Below, in pieces: positions 1-5,794 of a DNA stretch of 6,295 bases (position 1 is its first letter; the number at the start of each line of letters is the position of its first letter). The stretch is from Cycloclasticus sp. Its GTDB lineage: Bacteria > Pseudomonadota > Gammaproteobacteria > Methylococcales > Cycloclasticaceae. Under the pieces are notes generated by a model. The model worked only from the letters and a program-made list of their open reading frames with translations. It was not told the origin of the DNA and ran no database searches. The stretch is from contig DUCA01000054.1 of the NCBI GenBank assembly GCA_012960055.1, positions 1-6,295 of the forward strand, written 5' to 3'. The position numbers and the translations under genes were made by a program.

Positions 1-245
1 TTGCGTAAGTTAATGGTTGCAGTTGGGTCGGTATACACACCAGAACAATCATACACATACACATCTGGGTTCTTTTCTGCGCCAAAACTGCTTGGCGTGT
101 CGGCCAATGAAATTTTACGCATAGGCACGTTAATATCGTCACGCGAGCCTTTAATGTAAACTTTTTCTGAATTCGGCAATGGCTCGATAGCCGCCTCTTG
201 CATGGCTTCAGTTTTTTTCTGGAATTCTTCTGGGATTGCGCTCAT
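1..245 (-). CDS. thiC: ThiC, phosphomethylpyrimidine synthase (N-terminal part, runs off the left edge)
   Basis: ThiC is the cytoplasmic radical-SAM enzyme that rearranges aminoimidazole ribotide into hydroxymethylpyrimidine phosphate for thiamine synthesis. Only about the first 81 residues of a family normally over 600 long are present, so the catalytic barrel and the C-terminal Fe-S cysteines are outside the window. Seen here are the family's N-terminal signatures: PNSEKVYIKGSRDDINVPMR, then KISLADTP, then VYDCSGVYTDP, which matches the usual YDTSGPYTDP-type block with T to C and P to V changes. The ATG at 245-243 is chosen because MSA is a common ThiC N-terminus and an AAGAGG ribosome site sits 5 nt upstream. 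It diverges from the rhodanese gene and has its own promoter. Identity is secure. Whether the gene is intact cannot be seen. Confidence 0.95.
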   Translation of the reverse strand, partial: MSAIPEEFQKKTEAMQEAAIEPLPNSEKVYIKGSRDDINVPMRKISLADTPSSFGAEKNPDVYVYDCSGVYTDPTATINLR

Positions 246-250
246 GATGA

Positions 251-256
251 CCTCTT
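251..256 (-). promoter_or_regulatory. Ribosome binding site of thiC
   Basis: AAGAGG on the minus strand, 5 nt before the thiC ATG. It is the only clear Shine-Dalgarno match in front of any complete gene start in the window, and it fixes the thiC start. Confidence 0.75.
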
Positions 257-274
257 ATCGCATATATAATTACT

Positions 275-309
275 GTTGAACCGAATTATATTAACACAGC
301 ACGGTTGAC
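275..309. repeat. Imperfect inverted repeat around the thiC -10 box
   Basis: On the plus strand GTTGAACCG (275-283) and CGGTTGAC (302-309) are inverted copies of each other apart from a one-base length difference, separated by 18 nt that contain the thiC -10. It could be a repressor operator or chance; the perfect core is only 5 bp (AACCG/CGGTT). Confidence 0.3.
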
Positions 310-313
310 CCAA
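285..313 (-). promoter_or_regulatory. Candidate sigma-70 promoter of thiC
   Basis: On the minus strand, a perfect TATAAT -10 (290-285) lies exactly 17 nt downstream of TTGGGT (313-308), which keeps the TTG core of the -35 consensus. Transcription would start near 278, giving a leader of only about 33 nt, too short for a TPP riboswitch. An imperfect inverted repeat (275-283 and 302-309) brackets the -10, so an operator is possible. This is a sequence match only. Confidence 0.55.
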
Positions 314-380
314 ACGGACGAAAATAGACATCCGGCGTATCGGCTTTACAACTTTTCATCACTAACTTCACCTCATCCTT

Positions 381-701
381 ATGCAACATATTTCCCCCAC
401 AGAACTTCATTCATTACTACAAGAGCAAGACACCGCCCCTTTCTTATTGGACGTTAGAGAACCCCATGAGTTTGAGTATTGCCACATTGAGGGCAGTCAC
501 TTAATACCGATGCAACAAATACCCAATCAGCTAACTATTTTACCCAAACACGATCTGATTATCACGATTTGCCATCACGGTATGCGCAGCCAACAAGTTG
601 CCCAATTTCTTGAGCAGAACGATTTTAAGCACCTCGTTAATTTAACCGGCGGCGTCCATGCTTGGGCGCTTAGCGTTGATAATGACATGCCAACCTACTG
701 A
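381..701 (+). CDS. Single-domain rhodanese-like sulfurtransferase
   Basis: A 106-residue stand-alone rhodanese domain of the GlpE/YgaP-like kind, probably cytoplasmic since no signal peptide is seen. Such proteins carry sulfane sulfur on an active-site cysteine as a persulfide and pass it to acceptors such as thiols or cyanide. Visible motifs are LLDVREPHEFEYCHIEGS (residues 22-39, the CH2A-type region) and the active loop C64-HHGMRS, with the catalytic Cys64 and Arg69 in the usual places, then the C-terminal LTGGVHAWA block. No active residue is missing, so it should be a working enzyme. The physiological donor and acceptor cannot be told from sequence. ATG 381 is the only sensible start because an in-frame stop lies at 363-365, yet its leader is pyrimidine-rich with no Shine-Dalgarno site. 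It diverges from thiC; mug follows after 8 nt, suggesting one transcript. Confidence 0.93.
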   Translation: MQHISPTELHSLLQEQDTAPFLLDVREPHEFEYCHIEGSHLIPMQQIPNQLTILPKHDLIITICHHGMRSQQVAQFLEQNDFKHLVNLTGGVHAWALSVDNDMPTY

Positions 702-709
702 TTAAAATA

Positions 710-1252
710 ATGAAAACCTTACCCGACTTGTTGGATGAAAATTTAGCTATTTTATCGGTTGGCTTAAACCCATCGCTCCCATCCGTCCGTGCGGGGTTTT
801 ATTTTGCCAACCCTCGAAATCGCTTTTGGCAAGCGCTTAACGCCTGCGGCGTATTTGATGAACCACTTGAGCATAGCCTAGAAAGCTGCCACCGTTTACA
901 TCAACAATACCGTATTGGGTTTACCGATTTAGTAAAGCGCCCAACGGCCGGTTGCAAAGATTTAAACGCTAGCGACTACCGAGCAGGTAGCGAGCGCCTA
1001 CACACGCTAATCAACAAGCTAAACCCTGGCATTATTTGGTTTCATGGCAAACTAACCTGTCAAAAGTACGTGCAGTACAGTGCCGATAAAGATCGCCCTA
1101 TTGACTGGGGGCTACAGCGCTGGCAAATTAACCAACACTCTGTTTATGTAACACCTAACCCCAGCCCTGCCAATGCGGTGTTTTCGCTCCACGCTATTAG
1201 CGAAAGCTATCAACAGCTCTTCCAGCACGCTTCGCGGCTTGCAACATGCTAA
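710..1252 (+). CDS. mug: Mug/TDG-family mismatch-specific uracil (thymine)-DNA glycosylase
   Basis: A 180-residue member of UDG family 2 (E. coli Mug is 168). These enzymes start base-excision repair by removing uracil, ethenocytosine or, less well, thymine mispaired with guanine, flipping the base into a pocket. Visible motif 1 is VGLNPSLPSVRAGF (17-30), where Asn20 corresponds to the water-positioning Asn18 of Mug in GINPGL. FANPRNRFW (32-40) and GFTDLVKRPT (70-79) match the conserved blocks FAHPANRFW and GVTKLVDRPT. Motif 2 is TPNPSPAN (148-155), the counterpart of Mug's PNPSGLS intercalation loop, with Pro-Ala replacing Gly-Leu. The loop change could shift mismatch preference. ATG 710 has no clear ribosome site and lies 8 nt after the rhodanese stop, so coupled translation is likely. 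Its last 7 nt overlap dtd. Family certain; exact substrate range inferred. Confidence 0.92.
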   Translation: MKTLPDLLDENLAILSVGLNPSLPSVRAGFYFANPRNRFWQALNACGVFDEPLEHSLESCHRLHQQYRIGFTDLVKRPTAGCKDLNASDYRAGSERLHTLINKLNPGIIWFHGKLTCQKYVQYSADKDRPIDWGLQRWQINQHSVYVTPNPSPANAVFSLHAISESYQQLFQHASRLATC

Positions 1253-1698
1253 CCGTTATTCAACGCGTAACACAGGCTAAAGTCGTGGTAGACGGGAATA
1301 CCATAGGCGAGATACAACAAGGTATTGTTGCCTTGCTAGCAATTGAAAAAGGCGATGGCGAAAGGGAAGCTAAACAACTCATAGAGCGCGTTTTAAATTA
1401 CCGAATCTTTGCAGACGAAAACGACAAAATGAACCTAAGCCTTCGCGATATCAGTGGCGGCCTACTGCTGATTCCACAGTTCACCTTAGCCGCCGATACG
1501 AAAAAAGGCAATCGCCCCAGCTTTACAGCAGCCGCTGCGCCATCCATTGCTAGTGCTTTATTTGATTTCGCCACCCATTACGCGAAACAACACCATAACC
1601 ATATCGCCAGCGGTCAATTCGCTGCTAACATGCAAGTCTCTTTATGTAACGATGGTCCTGTCACTTTCACGCTAACAAGCAATAACCGCAGTGCTTAG
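1246..1698 (+). CDS. dtd: D-aminoacyl-tRNA deacylase (Dtd)
   Basis: Dtd hydrolyses D-amino acids (and mischarged glycine) from tRNA, a homodimeric cytoplasmic chiral proofreader. Length, 150 residues, is normal (E. coli 145). Near-complete alignment with the family can be followed: IQRVTQAKVVVDG (5-17), LNYRIFADENDKMNLS (50-65), PQFTLAADT (77-85) and the cross-subunit block NDGPVT (135-140), whose Gly137-Pro138 is the cis-Pro motif that rejects L-amino acids. Thr80 falls at the catalytic-loop threonine position. The usual SQxT motif begins with Pro77 rather than Ser. The ATG sits inside the end of mug (ATGCTAA, 7 nt shared) with no ribosome site, so termination-reinitiation coupling is likely. 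The short C-terminal tail TSNNRSA is a little longer than in E. coli. Confidence 0.96.
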   Translation: MLTVIQRVTQAKVVVDGNTIGEIQQGIVALLAIEKGDGEREAKQLIERVLNYRIFADENDKMNLSLRDISGGLLLIPQFTLAADTKKGNRPSFTAAAAPSIASALFDFATHYAKQHHNHIASGQFAANMQVSLCNDGPVTFTLTSNNRSA

Positions 1699-1720
1699 GC
1701 CCAAGTTGCTAATCAGAATA

Positions 1721-1729
1721 TGCTAATAT
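1721..1729 (+). promoter_or_regulatory. Candidate extended -10 promoter of tolC
   Basis: TGC directly followed by TAATAT (1724-1729) gives an extended -10 element between dtd and tolC; no good -35 is found at 16-18 nt. Transcription would start near 1736, leaving about 20 nt before ATG 1757. Weak, motif-only evidence; read-through from dtd is equally possible. Confidence 0.3.
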
Positions 1730-1756
1730 TTATCCGTGCCAAAAAAAAGACGCACC

Positions 1757-3094
1757 ATGAATATCGTTAAAAAGTTACTGCCGAGCCTGATGCTCTCGAT
1801 TATCCCTGTACTGGCTATTTCGCAACCGCTTGACTTGCTTGCCAGCTATAAATTAGCACTGCAGCACGACGCTGATCTTCATGCTGCGTACAATCGGCTG
1901 CTTTCATCAAAAGAAGCGACTCCACAGGCGCTGGCGGATTTACTTCCATCCATTACTGCAACGGCATCAAGCCGGAACGTACGCCAAGAAAGTGAAAGTA
2001 GCTTTTCCGGCGGCGGCAAAAGCACCAGCCAATTTCGCGACGAAAGCTTTTCCATCTCTTTAAGGCAACCACTATTTAATTGGGCGATATTTAATCAATA
2101 CCATCAGGCGAACAAACGCGTATCTAAAGCTGAATTTGAATACCGCTTGGCTGAACAAGCGCTGATTCTTCGTCTAGCCGAACGCTATTTAAATACACTC
2201 CAAGCTAACGTAAACCTAACGCTGGCAAATGATGATGTTCAAGCGTTTGCCCGTCAGTTAGATCAGGCGAAAATACGCTTCGACGTAGGTCTTATTGCCG
2301 TTACCGACGTACACAATGCCAAAGCGCGTTACGACTTATCCATCGCCACTCAAATTGCTGCGCAAGACAACTTTTTTTCAAAGCAAGACGCGTTGCGAGA
2401 AATCATCCAAACCGACAACTTTATACTAACGCCCTTAGCCACATCCTTCCCCCTGTCTACCCCTGAACCCAATAACATTAACGAATGGGAAAGCCTCGCC
2501 AACGCACAAAATCTGAATATTAGTATAGCGAGGGCTAAGGTAGCTATTGCAAAAAAAGAAATTGCTATCAAGCAATCTGACCACTACCCAAGCGTGGATA
2601 TTGTCGCCTCACATAATTATAGCGAAACCGGCGGCGGCAGTTTCGGCACAGGATTTAGAAGCGAATCCGATACAGTAGGTTTAGAATTAAATCTGCCGCT
2701 TTTTGCTGGCGGAAAAACTCACTCGTTAACAAAACAGGCCGCTTTCAATCATCAGCAATATCTAGACACCCTACAGTCTATTCAACGCACCACATTAAGA
2801 GAAACGCGCGACTTCTTCCGTGGCGTAACAACGAGCATTCGTCGAATTCAAGCACTGCAGCAAGCCGTTATATCCAGCCAAAGTTCTTTGGATGCCAGTG
2901 AAATAGGTCTAGAGGTAGGAACGCGCACCATCGTTGATCTACTTAATGCACAAAGAAATATCTCTCGTGCGAAACTGCAGTTAACCGAGGAAAAGACGAA
3001 CTATATATTGAATGTTTTGCACTTAAAAAGCGTCGTTGGCGCGCTGTCTCAAAACGATATCGATGACATTAATCAGTGGTTACACCACGAGTAA
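1757..3094 (+). CDS. tolC: TolC-family outer-membrane export channel
   Basis: An outer-membrane trimeric channel-tunnel that connects to inner-membrane pumps and type I secretion systems to expel drugs or proteins. It has 445 residues from ATG 1757. A signal peptide is visible (NIVKK, then LLPSLMLSIIPVLA, likely cut after A-I-S at residue 22). Two tandem halves each carry a Gly/Ser-rich extracellular loop leading to a beta strand (SGGGKSTSQF...RQPLF, and GGGSFGTGF...LNLPLF). The periplasmic helix signatures RFDVGLIAVTDVHNAKARYD and GLEVGTRTIVDLLNA match E. coli TolC closely. Gate residues Thr183, Asp184, Arg390 and Asp394 are kept; the Tyr362 and Asp374 equivalents are Leu385 and Asn397. The long hydrophilic C-tail of E. 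coli TolC is absent. An in-frame GTG at 1736 would add 7 residues, but it has no ribosome site and sits at the predicted transcription start. No pump gene is adjacent, fitting a shared housekeeping TolC. Confidence 0.93.
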   Translation: MNIVKKLLPSLMLSIIPVLAISQPLDLLASYKLALQHDADLHAAYNRLLSSKEATPQALADLLPSITATASSRNVRQESESSFSGGGKSTSQFRDESFSISLRQPLFNWAIFNQYHQANKRVSKAEFEYRLAEQALILRLAERYLNTLQANVNLTLANDDVQAFARQLDQAKIRFDVGLIAVTDVHNAKARYDLSIATQIAAQDNFFSKQDALREIIQTDNFILTPLATSFPLSTPEPNNINEWESLANAQNLNISIARAKVAIAKKEIAIKQSDHYPSVDIVASHNYSETGGGSFGTGFRSESDTVGLELNLPLFAGGKTHSLTKQAAFNHQQYLDTLQSIQRTTLRETRDFFRGVTTSIRRIQALQQAVISSQSSLDASEIGLEVGTRTIVDLLNAQRNISRAKLQLTEEKTNYILNVLHLKSVVGALSQNDIDDINQWLHHE

Positions 3095-3139
3095 GTTTAT
3101 GACTTGCCAAACTTTTCACACCAAGCCAACAACTATATG

Positions 3140-3155
3140 TGCAATTAATATTGCA
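3140..3155. repeat. Short perfect inverted repeat, TGCAAT-TAAT-ATTGCA
   Basis: Six-base arms TGCAAT and ATTGCA around a 4 nt AT centre, 45 nt after the tolC stop. It is AT-rich and not followed by a T run, so it is a poor intrinsic terminator. It may be chance or a weak RNA 3'-end hairpin. Confidence 0.3.
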
Positions 3156-3175
3156 TCCATAAACATCCCCTAACT

Positions 3176-3201
3176 CTAAAACAAGCACCCTGTTGGCGCT
3201 T
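3176..3201 (-). terminator. Candidate rho-independent terminator for the hldD-waaA-MFS strand
   Basis: Read on the minus strand, AAGCGCC and GGTGCTT pair over 7 bp (one G-U) around the loop AACAG and are followed by GTTTTAG. It lies about 124 nt past the MFS stop. On the plus strand the wobble pair becomes an A-C mismatch and no T run follows, so it fits minus-strand use. The T tract is short, so confidence is modest. Confidence 0.4.
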
Positions 3202-3255
3202 CGTATTTCCAAGTGCAGACGACCGGCTATAAAAAACTTTAATTCCTTATATCGC

Positions 3256-3287
3256 CTGTTAAACAGCCTTAGCCCTGGCTATCTGTT
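3256..3287. repeat. Nested inverted repeats of CTGTT/AACAG
   Basis: CTGTT-a-AACAG (3256-3266) is followed by TAGCC-CT-GGCTA (3270-3281) and another CTGTT (3283-3287), so AACAG can pair with either flanking CTGTT. The outer version makes a 26 nt hairpin (3262-3287) 37 nt after the MFS stop. No adjacent T run is present; function unknown, possibly an RNA 3' end or chance. Confidence 0.3.
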
Positions 3288-3324
3288 GGCCCTATTCGAT
3301 GTAACGGAAATCCACCGCGAGACG

Positions 3325-4503
3325 TCAGCTTTCTAACAAACTCATATCGCTCGCCGCCCATTTCTTGATCGCCAAAATAGCAAAAAAACCAATAATCACG
3401 AAACCACTTGCCATGTATAAAGCAGCATTATAATTACCTGTTTCCGTCGCTAAATAGCCGGCTATTACAGGTGCGATAATTTGCGGCACACCATAGCTCA
3501 TGGTTAGCATACCCATTAATTTCGCCGGCTTTGTTGGGTAAAATCGGCCCGCCATCGTCAGCACAATACTAACGATTCCCACAAAGGTAAAGCCGTATAA
3601 ACTCGCGCTCAGCAAGGCGAACAGCAAGGTATCGCCTAACGCAGGCAAGATAATACCTACTGCATGGATAAAATACGCCAATAGCAAGGCATTTAAAACA
3701 CCTGTTTTTCTTGAAACTAAATCCCAAATAATACAGGCCGGTGCAGCGCAAAGCCCTAAGATGAGGAAGGCCATTTCACCCTGACCTTGCAGCGCCGGTT
3801 GGTTCTCTACGATAGTCACGATATAGGTAGCGCTGATAACAAAGCCAAAGCCGCCACAAAAATACACCAGCATCATTAACTGTAAGAAACGACGGCTTGG
3901 CGGCCTATCTGCAAGCTGCTGCCCCGATGTTGTCACCCCAGAAACATCGGGAACAGGTAGCCAACGCCATGCTGGAACGATGAGTAACAACCCTAAAGCC
4001 CCCATTAAAAACCACTGTTGGGACCAAACTAAATGGCTCGAATACCATATCAGCACTGACACAAACGCAATGCCTAAGCCAACACCGCCAAAGTGAATAC
4101 CCATCTCACTACGGTGATTATTCCTAATCAACCAGTTCAGCATCAAGCCAGAACCTATTAACAGCCCTGCTGCCGCACCAAAGCCTGCAGCAAAACGCGA
4201 CAGCGCCCAAACCCAGGGTTCTTGAGATACGCCCATCATAAAGGTAGTAACAATGGCGATCACCAGACCCGACCTGTATATCCTATCCTTAGCTAGCAAA
4301 CTGCTCACCAACGTGGCGGTTAATGCGCCCAACATATACCCTGCATAGTTTATGGTTGCCAACCAACCCGCCATTACCTTTGTTAAACCGGCCTGTTCGA
4401 ACATAATAGGAATCATCGGCGTATAAGCAAAGCGCCCAATACCCATGGTTAAAATCAAACAAAAAATGCCTGACGCAAGCACCTTAAATCGACTTGAATC
4501 CAT
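3325..4503 (-). CDS. YbfB/YjiJ-family MFS transporter
   Basis: A 392-residue inner-membrane protein with about 12 predicted hydrophobic helices in two halves. Six lie between residues 8 and 181, then a polar loop about 182-205 (WLPVPDVSG...PPSRR), then six between 206 and 380. The signature GIGRFAYTPMIPIM (21-34) in helix 1 is typical of the YbfB/YjiJ group (MFS_4). Substrates of this group are mostly unknown, so no cargo is assigned; some members are annotated as sugar or drug permeases by similarity only. The start ATG lies 2 nt after the waaA stop, with no strong ribosome site (only AAG just upstream), so it is probably co-transcribed and translationally coupled with waaA. Being next to Kdo/heptose genes makes an envelope-related metabolite conceivable but unproven. 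Intact, no frameshift. Confidence 0.9.
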   Translation of the reverse strand: MDSSRFKVLASGIFCLILTMGIGRFAYTPMIPIMFEQAGLTKVMAGWLATINYAGYMLGALTATLVSSLLAKDRIYRSGLVIAIVTTFMMGVSQEPWVWALSRFAAGFGAAAGLLIGSGLMLNWLIRNNHRSEMGIHFGGVGLGIAFVSVLIWYSSHLVWSQQWFLMGALGLLLIVPAWRWLPVPDVSGVTTSGQQLADRPPSRRFLQLMMLVYFCGGFGFVISATYIVTIVENQPALQGQGEMAFLILGLCAAPACIIWDLVSRKTGVLNALLLAYFIHAVGIILPALGDTLLFALLSASLYGFTFVGIVSIVLTMAGRFYPTKPAKLMGMLTMSYGVPQIIAPVIAGYLATETGNYNAALYMASGFVIIGFFAILAIKKWAASDMSLLES

Positions 4504-4505
4504 AC

Positions 4506-5768
4506 TTATTTAATCAATTCTCCAATACGTTTCGCCACTTTATTCACTGCGCCTTGGTTCTGTTCAACAAAGGCTCGACCGGCAACGCCCATCTCATCAC
4601 GTTTTTCTGAATGCTCCAATAAGCTGATTACTTGCTCGGCCAGTTGCTCTTTATCTTCCACTTGAATGGCCGCTTTCACCGCTAATAATCGCTCGCTTAT
4701 TTCAGTAAAGTTATGCACATGCGGGCCGAAAAGAACCGGTACGGATAGCCCCGCCGCTTCCAACATGTTATGTCCGCCCACGGGTACAAAACTACCGCCA
4801 ATAAACGCCACGTCCACTGTCGCGTAATACAGTTTCAGCTCACCCAGGGTATCAAGTAAAAACACATCTGTATCAACCCGTGCCGACTTCTGTTCGCTAC
4901 GCCGAGTAACCGAGTAACCGCGTTTTTCGCATAATTTAGCCACCTCATTAAAACGCTCGGGGTGTCTTGGAACCAACACTAATAGGGTATTTGGCCGTTG
5001 TCTTTTAATCCTATCAAATGCTGACAGCACCTTTCCGTCTTCACCTTCGTGTGTGCTAGCCGCCATCCAGCTTGAACGTTGTTGAAACCAATCACGACGA
5101 ATAACTTCCGCGCGCTCTAATAAGTGCACTGGCAAGGCCATATCAAACTTAATATTGCCCGGCACGGACACTTTATTTTCAGCCAAGCCTAAGGCTATAA
5201 ATCTGTCTGCGCTGGGCTGTGTTTGCGCACAAATATGCGTAATATCAGCCAAGGTGTCCTTCATTAATGAGCCTAAACGCGCATAGCCTTTGGCTGATTT
5301 TTCAGACATCCGCGCATTGACGACGATGGAAGGAACCCCTCCGCGCTTAGCCTGATAAAACATATTCGGCCAAATTTCTGTTTCTAAAATAATCGCTATT
5401 TTAGGTTTAAACGCGCGATAGAAACGTCGCATTGCCCCGGGCGTGTCATAGGGTAAATACACGTGATGAACCCGATGACCTAAAAATGCTTTGACGCGTG
5501 CTGAACCGGTTGGCGTGGTCGTTGTGACTAAAATAGGCGTATCAGGGTACTGTTCTGCGATTATGTTAATCAACGGAAAGGCGGCTTCTGCCTCACCCAC
5601 TGAAACGGTGTGAAACCAAATCACCCCCTTTGGCTGGCCCTTTGGATAAAAACCAAACCGCTCGCCCCAACGACTGAGATAAGCCGGTGATTTTCGCCCT
5701 CGCATCAATAGCCGTAACGCGACGATAGGCGAAAACAAATACAGCAGTACGGAGTACGCTAAACGCAT
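4506..5768 (-). CDS. waaA: WaaA (KdtA), lipid IVA 3-deoxy-D-manno-octulosonate transferase
   Basis: WaaA transfers Kdo from CMP-Kdo to lipid IVA on the cytoplasmic face of the inner membrane, an essential step in LPS inner-core synthesis; it is a GT-B, family GT30 enzyme. It has 420 residues against about 425 in E. coli. An N-terminal hydrophobic anchor (4-21) precedes RGRKSPAYLSRWGERFGFY (23-41). HTVSVGE (53-59) carries the catalytic-base Glu59, equivalent to E. coli Glu60. Further blocks are ETEIWPN (129-135), STHEGE (238-243), PRHPERF (267-273), DTLGEL (306-311) and GGSFVPVGGHNMLEA (324-338), the last two in the CMP-Kdo binding half. The start matches the E. coli N-terminus; the leader is T-rich with no ribosome site. 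It follows hldD by 26 nt and precedes the MFS gene by 2 nt. Whether one or two Kdo residues are added cannot be read from sequence. Confidence 0.97.
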   Translation of the reverse strand: MRLAYSVLLYLFSPIVALRLLMRGRKSPAYLSRWGERFGFYPKGQPKGVIWFHTVSVGEAEAAFPLINIIAEQYPDTPILVTTTTPTGSARVKAFLGHRVHHVYLPYDTPGAMRRFYRAFKPKIAIILETEIWPNMFYQAKRGGVPSIVVNARMSEKSAKGYARLGSLMKDTLADITHICAQTQPSADRFIALGLAENKVSVPGNIKFDMALPVHLLERAEVIRRDWFQQRSSWMAASTHEGEDGKVLSAFDRIKRQRPNTLLVLVPRHPERFNEVAKLCEKRGYSVTRRSEQKSARVDTDVFLLDTLGELKLYYATVDVAFIGGSFVPVGGHNMLEAAGLSVPVLFGPHVHNFTEISERLLAVKAAIQVEDKEQLAEQVISLLEHSEKRDEMGVAGRAFVEQNQGAVNKVAKRIGELIK

Positions 5769-5794
5769 AAAAATAACGCTAACCGATTAAATGA

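Larger units (their letters stand above)
3095..3324. other. Convergent intergenic region without a gene
   Basis: 230 bp between the tolC stop and the end of the MFS gene. I see no coding potential with family similarity and no RNA gene. It holds three small inverted repeats (3140-3155, 3183-3201, 3256-3287) and two copies of CTGTTGGC (3190-3197 and 3283-3290). No convincing plus-strand terminator for tolC is visible. Confidence 0.6.

Noticed and set aside
305..330. TTGACC as a plus-strand -35 box
   Set aside because: The sequence 16-18 nt downstream (around ACATCC) does not resemble a -10. The bases overlap the thiC -35 on the other strand.
345..373. TTTACA as a -35 box for the rhodanese gene
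   Set aside because: It matches the -35 consensus at 5 of 6 bases, but the hexamer 17 nt downstream (TCACCT) is a poor -10 and no better one lies at 16-18 nt. No rhodanese promoter is called.
1881..2063. A 60-codon open frame inside tolC, other frame
   Set aside because: It lies wholly within the well-matched TolC coding frame, has a low-complexity basic composition and no recognisable family; a shadow frame.
2350..2571. A 73-codon minus-strand open frame opposite tolC with a hydrophobic start
   Set aside because: Antisense to a conserved gene; the hydrophobic stretch mirrors Ala/Ile-rich helix codons of TolC. No ribosome site.
3225..3245. AAAAAACTTTAA as a terminator tail
   Set aside because: On the minus strand it gives a T run (AAAGTTTTTT), but the nearest hairpin (3262-3287) is about 24 nt before it; no stem directly abuts it.
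3569..3751. A 60-codon minus-strand open frame within the MFS gene
   Set aside because: Alternative frame of a clearly coding membrane protein, Cys/Tyr/Arg-rich, no independent support.
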